A stretch of DNA of 64,000 bases from Deltaproteobacteria bacterium (GCA_018266075.1 JAFEBB010000013.1:1-64000); one strand, 5' to 3'. Positions 39,563 through 48,184 are shown, counted from the stretch's first letter. Program-made: numbers and translations. Notes: generated by a model not told the origin, from the letters alone.

Positions 39563-39979
39563 ATGCTCACCACGGTCGAGAAAGTCCTCTTCCTCAAGTC
39601 CATCGACCTGTTCTCGCAAATTCCCGGCGAGGACCTGGCCCAGGTCGCGCTCGTGGCGAGCGAGGAGGCGCGCGAGGCCACCGAGGACATTTTTGTCGAA
39701 GGCGACGTCGGCGACGCGCTCTTCCTGGTGCTCGAAGGAAAAGTTCGCGTGCATCGGCAGGAGAAGACCATCGCCGAGCTCGGCGAGCGCGAGTGCTTCG
39801 GCGAGATGGCCATCCTCGATGCCAGCCCGCGCATGGCCACCGTCACCGCCATCTCCGACGTGGCGCTCCTGAAAATCGCCCGCGAGGACTTCGAAGAGCT
39901 GCTTCAAGAGAAGCACGCCATTGCCCAGGGCATCATCAAGGTGCTCACCAGGCGTCTGCGCGAGGCGAACCGCGCGTAG
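39563..39979 (+). CDS. Cyclic-nucleotide-binding domain protein
   Basis: A single cNMP-binding (CAP-like) domain without a DNA-binding helix-turn-helix, 138 aa. It has the beta-roll with the phosphate-binding cassette FGEMAILDASPRMATVTA (Glu and Arg conserved) and ends in a long helix (FEELLQEKHAIAQGIIKVLTRRLREAN). It is likely a regulatory partner of the upstream HEAT-fused transporter-like protein. ATG 39563 is favoured; a longer start at 39542 adds seven residues. Its stop lies three bases from the convergent HD gene. Confidence 0.88.
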   Translation: MLTTVEKVLFLKSIDLFSQIPGEDLAQVALVASEEAREATEDIFVEGDVGDALFLVLEGKVRVHRQEKTIAELGERECFGEMAILDASPRMATVTAISDVALLKIAREDFEELLQEKHAIAQGIIKVLTRRLREANRA

Positions 39980-39982
39980 CGC

Positions 39983-40534
39983 TCACTTGAAGAGCTGCGG
40001 AAACACGTAGCCCACGCAGGTGAGCGGGTTGAGCGCCTTGGGCAGCACGCCCTTCCAGAACGGCCAGCCCGCTTGCGGCGGCGGCAGCTCGGCGCGAATG
40101 CGCGTGGCCTCTTCGGAAATCTGTCCGCGCCCGCGACCGGTGACATCCATCCACGCGCCGATCTGCAGGAGCCCCGCGACCGGCCCCATCGACCAGCGCG
40201 GAAAGAACTGCATGTGCTGCTCGACGGCGTCGGCCATCGCGCCGATGCGCTCGTCGGGAATCTGTCCCGTGAGCTCCGCGCGCAGCAGCCGACTCGACGC
40301 AATCGGGAACGGCTTCCCGGAGACGCGGTGACCTTCGCAGAGCCCGAGGTCGTGGAAGAGCGCGGCGAGCGCGAGCCCCTCTTCGTCGAAGTCGAGCGCG
40401 CGCTTGTGACCGACGGCGCGCGCGAGGTGAAACGTGCGCAGCGTGTGCGCGACGATGAGCGCCGGCGCCGCTTGCTCGAGGAGCGCCCTCGCCTTCTTCA
40501 CCGGCAAGGTGTCGGGCAGCTCGAGCGTGCTCAT
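39983..40534 (-). CDS. HD-domain protein, cyanamide hydratase-like
   Basis: The 183-aa protein has an HD-type metal site: His in AHTLRTFHLARAVG, the HD pair in LALAALFHDLGLCEGH, and further candidates in EQHMQFF. The HTLRTFHLARA...ALAALFHDLGL arrangement is close to cyanamide hydratase/urea hydro-lyase HD proteins, though a phosphohydrolase role is equally possible. Its ATG overlaps the stop of the upstream DUF4345-like gene (ATGA, 40531-40534), so both are translated together. Confidence 0.8.
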   Translation of the reverse strand: MSTLELPDTLPVKKARALLEQAAPALIVAHTLRTFHLARAVGHKRALDFDEEGLALAALFHDLGLCEGHRVSGKPFPIASSRLLRAELTGQIPDERIGAMADAVEQHMQFFPRWSMGPVAGLLQIGAWMDVTGRGRGQISEEATRIRAELPPPQAGWPFWKGVLPKALNPLTCVGYVFPQLFK

Positions 40535-40908
40535 GTCGCCGACCGACCCGCGAGGATGAGGGCCGCGCTCACGAGCTCGAGCACGGCGACGCCGACGAAC
40601 TTCACGTCCGGCACGCCGTCGAGCGCGAAGCTCACCAGCCGCGCCGTCGCCTGAAAGCCAATCATCAAGCCGCAGCAGTCTCCGAGCAGTCGCTCCTGCG
40701 GCCGACGCGCGGCGAGCAGCATCGTCCCCGCGAGACCGAGCCAGAAGCCGCTGAACACCGCGCGGAACTCGTTGAAGTTCACGGGCCCGTCGAGCGCGAC
40801 GTGGTACTGCGCGGCCACCACACGCGGAGCGGCGAGCGCGGCGATGGCGATCGCGAAGAACGTGAGCCCGGAGCCCGCGAGCGCCATTCGGCGAAGCGTG
40901 AGTCGCAA
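40531..40908 (-). CDS. DUF4345-like four-TM membrane protein
   Basis: Small integral membrane protein with four hydrophobic segments and the NEFRAVFSGFWLGLAGTML motif typical of DUF4345-like proteins. The start is probably TTG at 40908 because GGAGGGGAG lies directly upstream; ATG at 40887 would give 118 aa. It is first in a two-gene unit with the HD protein. Function unknown. Confidence 0.7.
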   Translation of the reverse strand: MRLTLRRMALAGSGLTFFAIAIAALAAPRVVAAQYHVALDGPVNFNEFRAVFSGFWLGLAGTMLLAARRPQERLLGDCCGLMIGFQATARLVSFALDGVPDVKFVGVAVLELVSAALILAGRSAT

Positions 40909-40986
40909 TCTCCCCTCCGGGCACCAGCGTACTTGAAGGCCGTGCCACGCGCCCGTACCCTCGCGCGCGTGAACCCGGGGCATCCC

Positions 40987-41271
40987 ATGACACGTAGCCT
41001 TCTCGCCGGCGCGCTCGGCGCGCTCGCGATGTTCGTCGCCATCTCTTCGCTGGGCGCCGCGCCCACCAAGGTGGCCCACTCGGCCGACGTCGAGGCCCGC
41101 GCGAACGAAGAAGTCGAATACAAGTTCTTCGTGCCCTCCAGCGGCGCGGCCTTCACCAATGAGCACGAGCAAGAGCTCAACACCATGGGCGCCCAGGGTT
41201 GGAGGGTCGTCTCGCCCATCTACTCCGGCGGCATGCTCAACAGTTACTTGATGATGCGCGCGAAGCGGTGA
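40987..41271 (+). CDS. DUF4177-like exported protein, 94 aa
   Basis: A signal-peptide-like N-terminus (MTRSLLAGALGALAMFVAISSLGAAPT) precedes a small domain with VEYKFFVPSSGAAFTNEHEQELNTMGAQGWRVVSPI, which has the (W/Y)EYK ... LN..GA.GW..V pattern of DUF4177. The family function is unknown. The stop codon overlaps the GTG of the apbE-like gene (GTGA, 41268-41271), giving translational coupling and suggesting a shared role at the envelope. Confidence 0.72.
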   Translation: MTRSLLAGALGALAMFVAISSLGAAPTKVAHSADVEARANEEVEYKFFVPSSGAAFTNEHEQELNTMGAQGWRVVSPIYSGGMLNSYLMMRAKR

Positions 41272-42368
41272 ACGCGCGCCTCGCCACGCTCGCAGCGGTC
41301 GTCCTCGCGGCCTGCACGCACGCCGCGCCCGTCCACGCTGCGCCCGATGCCGGCGCGTGGACGCCCAAGAAGATCCCCGAGGTCCTCGTTGGGGCCGGGC
41401 CAAATGGATGTGCGAATTACCTCCAGGACGCGCGTCCGGTGATGGGAACGTGGGCCGAGCTGCAGCTCTGCGCGTCCGGTCCACGCGAGCTCAAGGCCGA
41501 CGCCGACGCCGCCTTCGCCGAGCTCCAGCGCGTCGAGAACCTGCTCTCCACGTGGAAGGCCACGAGCGAGATCTCCGCCGTGAATCGCGAGGCCGGCAAG
41601 CAGCCGGTGCATGTCTCGCCGGACACCTTCGAGGTGCTGCAGAAGGCGCGCGAGTTCAGCGCGCGCAGCGATGGGCTCTTCGACATCACCTTCGCTTCGC
41701 TGCAGCTCTGGCACTTCGACGAGGACTTGAAGGCGCAGGTTCCCACGCAGGAGCAGGTGAAGCAGCGGCTCGCGTTGGTCGGGTGGCAGCACGTGGTGCT
41801 CGACGCCGCCAAGCAGACGGCCTTCATCGACCGCGCGGGCACGCGGATCGATCTCGGCGGGATCGGCAAGGGCTTCGCGGTGGACAAGGCCGTCGCCGTG
41901 CTGCGCACGCGCGGCTTGCACGACTTCGTGGTGAAGGCCGGAGGCGATTTGTACTGCTCGGGCAAGCACGGCGAGCGGCCGTGGAAGGTGGGCGTTCGCG
42001 ACCCGCGCGACGACGAGGGCGGCTTCTTCGCGGTGATGCCCGTGCAGGACGCGGCCTTCTCCACCAGCGGCGACTACGAGCGCTTCTTCGTGCTCGGCGG
42101 CAAGCGCTACCACCACATCATCGACCCGCGCACCGGCTACCCCGCCACCGCCAGCCGCAGCGCCACCGTGCTCGCGCGCGACGCCACCGAGGCCGAGGGG
42201 CTCACCAAGCCCGCGTTCATCCTCGGCCCCGAAGCGGGCGCGGCTTGGGTGCAGAAGCTCGGCGCCGAGGCGATCATCGTCGGCGCGGATAACCGTTTGG
42301 TTACAACGCCGGGCCTCGAGGGCAAGCTGGAGATTCTGCATCCGCCGACGGCTGGCGACGGGCCGTGA
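41268..42368 (+). CDS. apbE: FAD:protein FMN transferase, lipoprotein
   Basis: ApbE attaches FMN covalently to Thr/Ser of membrane redox proteins such as Rnf, Nqr or FMN-binding reductases in the periplasm. The 366-aa protein has a lipobox (LAAVVLAAC), DARPVMGTWAELQL, the FAD-binding core RIDLGGIGKGFAVDKAV, KAGGDLYCSG, and the metal/flavin motif HHIIDPRTGYPA. Start is GTG 41268, coupled to the previous gene. The AT-rich motif at 42289-42304 imposes the rare-codon run AAC CGT TTG GTT ACA near the C-terminus. No FMN-carrier protein gene is adjacent. Confidence 0.93.
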   Translation: MNARLATLAAVVLAACTHAAPVHAAPDAGAWTPKKIPEVLVGAGPNGCANYLQDARPVMGTWAELQLCASGPRELKADADAAFAELQRVENLLSTWKATSEISAVNREAGKQPVHVSPDTFEVLQKAREFSARSDGLFDITFASLQLWHFDEDLKAQVPTQEQVKQRLALVGWQHVVLDAAKQTAFIDRAGTRIDLGGIGKGFAVDKAVAVLRTRGLHDFVVKAGGDLYCSGKHGERPWKVGVRDPRDDEGGFFAVMPVQDAAFSTSGDYERFFVLGGKRYHHIIDPRTGYPATASRSATVLARDATEAEGLTKPAFILGPEAGAAWVQKLGAEAIIVGADNRLVTTPGLEGKLEILHPPTAGDGP

Positions 42369-42380
42369 CCCCGGAAATCG

Positions 42381-44885
42381 CTACGGACAGCTCGTCAGCG
42401 AGGTGATCCAGCCGTCGATGAGCGAGATGCCGTTGGTGTCGAGCTGGTGCTTGGCCAGCGGCGGCATGGCGTTCAGGCCCAGCGCGTGGATGCGCGCAGA
42501 GACGATCGAGTGCGCGGGATCGCCAGGTGCAATGAGCTCGGCGCCCGAGATGCCCAGGTCACCTTGCGTGGGAGCGGTGCCGCAAGCGCCCATGTCGTGC
42601 GTGCTCGTGTCGTAGCGGAAGTCCTCCGGGCCCTGGCCCGGGCCGCCGGGCCGGTGGCAGATGGAGCAGTTCACGTGCAGGTACGCCTTCGCTCGCGATT
42701 CGAGCGCGTCGGTTCCGAACGGATCCGGGTAGGCCTCGATGTTCTGCGAGCCACCGAGCGGCGCGTCGAACATGCCGATGTGATCGAGCGTGTCGAGCTC
42801 GTTGGCCGTGATGCCCGACGACGCGTAGGTCAGCGTGCGGTTGAGCTGGCCGTTCTCGAGCCCCAGCGTGCGGCCCGCGGCGGTGGTGTGGCACTGCATG
42901 CACTGCGAGCGGCTCGGGAAGTACCAGGTCTGGCCGCCCACATCCTCGGTGTCCGCGCCCGTCTCGAGGTCCGCGTCGGTGCCCGCGGAGTTCCAGCGAT
43001 ACGTGTAGCCGGCCCAGTCGCCGTCCTGGTGGTGCACCATCAGGCGCGTCTCGGTGCGGATGCCGTTCACGTAGAAGGTCTTCATCACCACCGAGCCAAT
43101 GGGCAGGTCCCAGTCACCGTCGCTGTTCACGTGGATGGTCGTGCCGTCGGGGATGGCGAAGTAGCGGTCCTTCTGCGCGCCGTCGCTCCAGAGCTTGGCG
43201 TTCACGTCGTAGGGAATCATGCCGGCCGCGGGCTGGGTCGCGTCGTTCGGGTTCACGCAGCCGGTCGCGGAGAGCGTCAGCGGGAAGTTCGACGTCGTGC
43301 CGCCCGAGGGCACCAGCTTGTAGATGTTCCCGTCGCCCACGTTCGTCGCGTAGAGCTCGCCGTCCTGGCCCTCCTGCCACGAGGAGATGCCGCCCACGCC
43401 GTCGAGCACCGTGGGCGCGTACGCGCCGGTGGCGTCGCTGGTGAGCGCCCAGATGTTGCCCGAGCCTTCGTCCGAGTAGATGTAGAGGCCGTCGAGGTCC
43501 GGCAGCGCGCTGCCGTGGTACACGAAGCCGCCGATGATCACGTTGCCGTCGCCCGAGGCGTGCGAGTACGCGTAGACCGGCAAGATGGTGCCGGGCACAT
43601 TGCACGGGCCGGAGTCGTCGATGAGCTGGAAGCCTTCGCAAACGCTCCAGCCGTAGTTGCCGCCGTTCTGCAGCGGCGTGTCGATCTCCTCGTAGCGGTC
43701 CTGGCCCACGTCGCCGACCCAGAGGTCGCCGGTCGCGGAGTCGAAGCTCCAGCGCCACGGGTTGCGCAGGCCGTACGCGTAGATCTCAGGAAGCCCCGCG
43801 CTCGCGTTGCCCGCGAACGGGTTCGACGGCGGGATGCCGTACGGCGAGCCCGAGTGCACGTCGATTCGGAGCATCTTGCCGAACCAGACCTGCGTGTTCT
43901 GGCCGTTGTGCTGCGGGTCGTAGCCCGAGCCGCCGTCGCCGATGCCGATGTACAGGTAGCCGTCCGGACCGAAGACGATGTTGCCGCCGTTGTGGTTCTC
44001 GTAGGGCTTGTCGAAGGCGAGGAGCACGCTCTCGCTGCTGGCGTCGAAGGTGACGCCGTTGTCGCTGGACGTAAAGCGAGAGAGTGTCGAGCGCCCGGGT
44101 GCCGTCGACGAGGTGTGCGTGTAGAAGAGAAAGACCTCGTGGTTGGTGGCGAAGTTGGGATCGAAGGCCATGCCCAACAGGCCCATCTCCTGGCCGTCGT
44201 AGTGGACCTCGGTGTGGATATCGAGCACCAGCGTGACCTGGCTCTGCGTCACGTTCGGGTCATTCGGGAAGCGCCAGACGCGCCCGCCCTGCTCGATGAC
44301 GTACCAGTACGAGGGATCGCCGGGCATCTGGTACAGGCCCACCGGCGCGTTGAAGCCGATGTTCGTGAAGGTTTGCCTGACCGCGGCACTGGTGTTGAGC
44401 GTGGGCCGCGCGGGCGCGACGCACGTCGTGTTCGACGGCCGCGAGCTCAAGCCATAGAGCCCCACGGTGCCGCTGGAGCCGCTCGAGCCGCCGGTGGTGG
44501 TCGTCGAGCTGGACGAGCCCGTCGAGCTGGTGGAGCTCGCGGAACCCGTCGAGCTGGTGGAGCTCGTACTAATGGTCGAGCCGGTCGCCGATGTCGTCGA
44601 GCCGGATGAGCCCGTGGAGCTGGTGGTGCTCGTCGTTCCGGTGGAGCCCGTGGAGCTGGTGGAGCTCGTGGTCGACGTTCCGCTCGAGCTGCCATGGCTG
44701 CCGGTGGAGCTGGCGTCGCCCGTCGAGGCCGCCCCGCTGGAGCTGCCGTGGCCGCCGGTGGAGCCGGCTGCGGTCGAGCCGCTGGCGGCGGCGCCGGTGC
44801 TGCTGCTGGTGGCTGGAGGTTGAACCTTGGCGGTGGTGCACGCCGCGAGACAAAACGCGGCCGCGAGAAGTCCACGCTTCGACAT
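42381..44885 (-). CDS. PQQ-type sugar dehydrogenase lipoprotein with two heme motifs
   Basis: The 834-aa product has lipobox FCLAAC and a stalk of about 110 Ser/Thr/Gly residues. A six-bladed soluble-glucose-dehydrogenase-like (GSDH) propeller follows (GLLGMAFDPNFATNHEVFLFYT, NHNGGNIVFGPDGYLYIGIGDGG, YGLRNPWRWSFDSATGDLWVGDVGQ), and a C-terminal region contains two c-type heme sites, CMQCH and CSICH. This suggests oxidation of a sugar or aldose in the periplasm with electrons passed to attached hemes. It is the third gene after the FTR1 and INSIG-like genes on this strand, 31 bases downstream, so it is probably part of the same iron-regulated unit. ATG 44885 gives the signal peptide. Confidence 0.88.
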   Translation of the reverse strand: MSKRGLLAAAFCLAACTTAKVQPPATSSSTGAAASGSTAAGSTGGHGSSSGAASTGDASSTGSHGSSSGTSTTSSTSSTGSTGTTSTTSSTGSSGSTTSATGSTISTSSTSSTGSASSTSSTGSSSSTTTTGGSSGSSGTVGLYGLSSRPSNTTCVAPARPTLNTSAAVRQTFTNIGFNAPVGLYQMPGDPSYWYVIEQGGRVWRFPNDPNVTQSQVTLVLDIHTEVHYDGQEMGLLGMAFDPNFATNHEVFLFYTHTSSTAPGRSTLSRFTSSDNGVTFDASSESVLLAFDKPYENHNGGNIVFGPDGYLYIGIGDGGSGYDPQHNGQNTQVWFGKMLRIDVHSGSPYGIPPSNPFAGNASAGLPEIYAYGLRNPWRWSFDSATGDLWVGDVGQDRYEEIDTPLQNGGNYGWSVCEGFQLIDDSGPCNVPGTILPVYAYSHASGDGNVIIGGFVYHGSALPDLDGLYIYSDEGSGNIWALTSDATGAYAPTVLDGVGGISSWQEGQDGELYATNVGDGNIYKLVPSGGTTSNFPLTLSATGCVNPNDATQPAAGMIPYDVNAKLWSDGAQKDRYFAIPDGTTIHVNSDGDWDLPIGSVVMKTFYVNGIRTETRLMVHHQDGDWAGYTYRWNSAGTDADLETGADTEDVGGQTWYFPSRSQCMQCHTTAAGRTLGLENGQLNRTLTYASSGITANELDTLDHIGMFDAPLGGSQNIEAYPDPFGTDALESRAKAYLHVNCSICHRPGGPGQGPEDFRYDTSTHDMGACGTAPTQGDLGISGAELIAPGDPAHSIVSARIHALGLNAMPPLAKHQLDTNGISLIDGWITSLTSCP

Positions 44886-44916
44886 GAATGCCCCCGAATT
44901 TGTCGGGCATCCTACG

Positions 44917-45498
44917 TCAGGCCGCAGAGGGATGGGTCGCGGTGGCGTGGCCATGCCCCAGCCAGGCCATCAGCGGTCCCGCTCCCGGCGCCGACGCGAG
45001 GTAGAAGAGGCCGGGCAGCCACATCGGAATGCCGGCGACGTCGGGCTGCAGGTGCGCGAACAGGTGCAGGTGCACGAGCACGACTTCCGTCGTCGGGCCG
45101 AGCACCGCGGCGAGCAATCCCACGGCGACGGTTCCCCAGCTGCGATCGGTCGCGAGCCAGAGCACGAGGAAGCCGGCCACGAGCACTCCCAGCTTCACCG
45201 CGTTCGACACCGGCAGGTAGCCGCTCGCGAAGTACAGCACGCCAAATGCGAGAGCGCAGGTCCAGCGCGCGACGGGCGCGATCGGCGCGGCGCCGCTCAA
45301 CTTCCGCGCGAGCGCCCAGCTGACGCCGAGCAGCGTGTACGCGCCCGCGAAGAGCAGCGGCACCCACCACGCCTCCATGGAGAAGACGGGATCCGGGTAC
45401 GAGATCGTGCCGCTGTGCGAGTGGAAGCCATCGAGGACGGTGCCGCCGGCTGCGCCCATCGCCAGCATCTTCAAGCTGCCGGCGAGCGTGGGTCGCAT
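44917..45498 (-). CDS. INSIG-like multi-pass membrane protein
   Basis: The 193-aa protein has about six hydrophobic segments. By eye the second half resembles INSIG proteins: LWLATDRSWGTVAVGLLAAV, T at the next helix (PTTEVVLVHL), LQPDVAGIPMWLP followed by a Gly-containing segment, matching INSIG's WW-FDRS-G...T...PD...SWLP order. The N-terminal half has GFHSHSGTISYPDPVFSMEAWWVPLLF. In eukaryotes INSIGs bind sterols and retain SCAP; bacterial homologues exist with unknown function. It starts two bases after the FTR1 stop, so it is coupled to it. The assignment is tentative. Confidence 0.5.
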   Translation of the reverse strand: MRPTLAGSLKMLAMGAAGGTVLDGFHSHSGTISYPDPVFSMEAWWVPLLFAGAYTLLGVSWALARKLSGAAPIAPVARWTCALAFGVLYFASGYLPVSNAVKLGVLVAGFLVLWLATDRSWGTVAVGLLAAVLGPTTEVVLVHLHLFAHLQPDVAGIPMWLPGLFYLASAPGAGPLMAWLGHGHATATHPSAA

Positions 45499-45500
45499 GT

Positions 45501-47486
45501 TCAGCGCGCGGGAGCTGCCGGGCTCGCGGGCCCGACGGGCTTGCCGCCCTCCCCGCTCAGCCTGGACCAAAGCGCGCTCACCGCGACGGCGACGAGCAGC
45601 ACCGCCTGGGCCACGAGCCCCTCGACGCTGTTGTACAGGCCGACGGCCGACACGCTGCTGAACGCGAGCGGCGTGAGCCTCAGCCAACCGGCCTCCTGCA
45701 GCGCGCGCACGCCGTGGCCGACCATGACCACCGAGAGTCCGATGAGCAAGAGGCCGCAGGTGAGCAGGAACGGGCGCAGCGGGAGCTTCTTGCCCACGCG
45801 CATGAAGCCGAGCACGGCGACCGCGAGTGCCGCAGCGCCCGCGGTCGCGCCGAGCCAGAGCATGAGCGTCTGGCCGCCGGTCTCGATGAGCAGCCCGCGG
45901 TAGAAGACGACCACCTCGAACATCTCGCGGAACACGGCCAGGAACGCGAGGCCCATCACCGCCGCCGCGCTGCCGGCGCCCGGCGCCTGCTTGTTGAGGA
46001 AGCCCAGCCAGCGCTGCGCGTGGGCGCGCGCGAGCAGCCAATGGCTCGCGTAGAAGAGGAAGGCCGCGGTGAGCAGCTGCACCACGCCCTCGACGGTCTC
46101 GCGGTTCGCGCCCGACGCGGCGATGAGGTGCCCCGAGACGAACCAGGTCACGACGCCCGTACCGAGCGCGAGCATCCAGCCCGTGTGCACCGCGCGCGCC
46201 TGGCTCTGGCGGCCGCTGCGCTTGAGCACCGCGAGCAGCGTGGCAACGAGCAGCGCGGCCTCGAGCCCCTCGCGCAGGACGATGATCAGCGAACCCCAGA
46301 ACGCCACCTGCGCGGCGCCCTTGGTGTTCGTCTGGCCTTGCGCCTCGAGCAGCGCGTCGAGCCGGGCCTCGCGCGAGCGGACCACATCCGGCACATCGCC
46401 CGCTTCCATGGCGCCGCGGAGCTGCACGAACGCGTCTTCGACCTCCGACACGCGATCGGCGTCGCGCGCGCGCAGGGCAGGCTCGCGAGGCTCGTAGCCG
46501 TCGAGGTAGGCGGTGAGCAGCAGATTCCGAGCGCCAGCGCGATCGCCTTGCACGTAGCTCATCGACGCGCGCGAGAACGCGCTGCGCACGGCATCCAGAT
46601 CGCCCGAGGGCGGCGGAACGTACGCTCCGGTCTGGCGGAGGAACGCCAGCGCGTTGGTCGCGTCATCCGGGGGGATGTGCGCGTTGGTGAGGCGTCCGAG
46701 GATGTCGCCGTCGGTGAGCGTCGCGAGCTGCGGCGGACCGACCGTGAGCCCCGCGGCAATCAGCGTCACGCGCGCACGAGCCGCATCGGCGGGCCCGCTT
46801 CGAAGCGTGAAGATCCACGTCGCCAGATCCCAGCGGTCGGACTCGCTGAGCACGTCGAAGCTCGGCATCGACGTGCCCTTCACGCCATACGTCACCGCGT
46901 TGAACGCGCGGAACGGGGAGAGCTTGTCCATGCGCTCGGCTTCGTCGAAGCGCGCGGGCGTGGGGTGAAGCTCGCGGGCGGTGTCGGTGAGCGCCTTGCC
47001 GTCGAGGCCATGGCAGGCGGCGCAGGCCTGCTCGTAGAGCGCCGCGCCATGCGACCTCTGCGGCAGCGCCGTCGGCGCCGTGGCGATGCCGTACCGCGCG
47101 ACCAACTCCGTGCGCAGCGCGTGCAGCCCGGTCGCGAGCACGTCGCCATCGGCGATTTGCGCGGCCTGGGCATCGAGCTTCACCAAAGCCGGCGCGGCGT
47201 CGAAGCCCACCTCCTTCGACGGCAGCAGCTTCGCGATCTCGAGCGCGTCGGCGAGCAGCCCGCGCTGCTCCGCGTACTCGCTCTGGGTGGTGATCTTTCC
47301 GTGGTCGACCGCGCGCGGATAATCGGCGGCCACGTAGTCGACGAGCGTCACCAGCTGCTGGGCCTGGCTGCGGACGTCGGCGCTCACCTCTTCCGCGCGC
47401 GCAGGCGCCGCGAGGGACACGACGGCCAGCCCGGCCACGAGGGCGAGCAATCGGCGAAAATGATTCTGAGAATCATTCTCAATCAT
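45501..47486 (-). CDS. FTR1-family iron permease fused to cytochrome c domain
   Basis: The 661-aa product has a signal-like N-terminus (RRLLALVAGLAVVSLAAPARA). A periplasmic part contains a single c-type heme site (EQACAACHGLDGKAL, axial Met in GTSMPSF), and a C-terminal seven-helix FTR1/EfeU permease domain carries the iron-binding REGLE motif (IIVLREGLEAALL) and the variant second motif FREMFEVVVFY. Such proteins import ferric iron or couple ferrous oxidation to uptake. The start is uncertain: ATG 47486 makes the operator at 47461-47481 part of the coding sequence; TTG 47450 would place it upstream. Two further genes follow on the same strand. Confidence 0.9.
   Translation of the reverse strand: MIENDSQNHFRRLLALVAGLAVVSLAAPARAEEVSADVRSQAQQLVTLVDYVAADYPRAVDHGKITTQSEYAEQRGLLADALEIAKLLPSKEVGFDAAPALVKLDAQAAQIADGDVLATGLHALRTELVARYGIATAPTALPQRSHGAALYEQACAACHGLDGKALTDTARELHPTPARFDEAERMDKLSPFRAFNAVTYGVKGTSMPSFDVLSESDRWDLATWIFTLRSGPADAARARVTLIAAGLTVGPPQLATLTDGDILGRLTNAHIPPDDATNALAFLRQTGAYVPPPSGDLDAVRSAFSRASMSYVQGDRAGARNLLLTAYLDGYEPREPALRARDADRVSEVEDAFVQLRGAMEAGDVPDVVRSREARLDALLEAQGQTNTKGAAQVAFWGSLIIVLREGLEAALLVATLLAVLKRSGRQSQARAVHTGWMLALGTGVVTWFVSGHLIAASGANRETVEGVVQLLTAAFLFYASHWLLARAHAQRWLGFLNKQAPGAGSAAAVMGLAFLAVFREMFEVVVFYRGLLIETGGQTLMLWLGATAGAAALAVAVLGFMRVGKKLPLRPFLLTCGLLLIGLSVVMVGHGVRALQEAGWLRLTPLAFSSVSAVGLYNSVEGLVAQAVLLVAVAVSALWSRLSGEGGKPVGPASPAAPAR
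47461..47481. promoter_or_regulatory. Double overlapping 7-1-7 Fur-type operator
   Basis: Two perfect inverted repeats overlap: TGATTCTGAGAATCA (47461-47475) and TGAGAATCATTCTCA (47467-47481). Each has 7-base arms around one central base and they are offset by six, the classic arrangement for two Fur dimers. On the minus strand TATATT (47500-47495) could be the -10 box, placing transcription start near the ATG at 47486 and the operator just downstream. The site precedes an iron permease gene, so iron repression is the natural reading. It may also affect the divergent marR-type gene. Confidence 0.8.
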
Positions 47487-47605
47487 TGCCGACCAATATA
47501 CGGCCCTCGTGCCAGCGAGGCAAACCAGGCTGGCGGGCCTCGCGGGCGAGCCGTTCGACAGTCGCTTGTCGCCAGAAAGTCCGGATTCTGATAGCGATTA
47601 CGCCC

Positions 47606-48133
47606 ATGCCCTCGAAGACCTCTGGCGAAACCACGATGCCGTCGGTGGAAGCTCCCAAGGAGCCGCTCGATCGGCGGCGGGTCGGCGCGCGCATCGCGCT
47701 GCGCATCCTGCGCGCGAGCCACATCATGGAGCGCGACGCGAACACCATCGCGCAGCAGTCGGGGCTGACGCTGCAGCAGTGGTTCCTGCTCTCGCTGCTC
47801 GAGGACGAGGGCGGCACGGCGTCGATGACGCGGATGGCGCGCTTCGCCAACGTCACGCGGCAGAACGTGGCGGCGATGGTGAGCCGCATGGTGCAGATGC
47901 AGGTGGTCACGACCGAGCGCGACCCGAAGGATCGCCGCTCGTCGCTGGTGACCATCACCGAGTCCGGCAAGAAGCGCCTGAACGAGGCCGCCCCGCTCCG
48001 CGACGAGTGGACGATGGAGGTCTTCGCCGCGCTGACGGACCACGACCTCAACGAGATCGATCGCTTGCTGCGCCTGGTGTACCGCTCGGTGGCCGTGCGC
48101 GCCGCGGCGGATCCAGACGACACGGCGTCTTAA
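47606..48133 (+). CDS. MarR-family transcriptional regulator
   Basis: Winged-helix regulator of about 175 aa. The DNA-binding part is TASMTRMARFANVTRQNVAAMVSRMVQMQVVTTERDPKDRRSSLVTIT, with the conserved D-x-R-D/DRRS wing; flanking helices form the dimer interface. ATG 47606 is used; ATG 47636 is an alternative, and neither has a strong ribosome-binding site. It diverges from the FTR1 gene across the Fur-type operator. Its stop codon TAA lies inside one copy of the dispersed palindrome (48130-48145). The ligand is unknown. Confidence 0.85.
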   Translation: MPSKTSGETTMPSVEAPKEPLDRRRVGARIALRILRASHIMERDANTIAQQSGLTLQQWFLLSLLEDEGGTASMTRMARFANVTRQNVAAMVSRMVQMQVVTTERDPKDRRSSLVTITESGKKRLNEAAPLRDEWTMEVFAALTDHDLNEIDRLLRLVYRSVAVRAAADPDDTAS

Positions 48134-48184
48134 CCGATTCGTTAAACTCGCTCGTGGCCAGCCACCAGCCACCAGCCACGGTCG

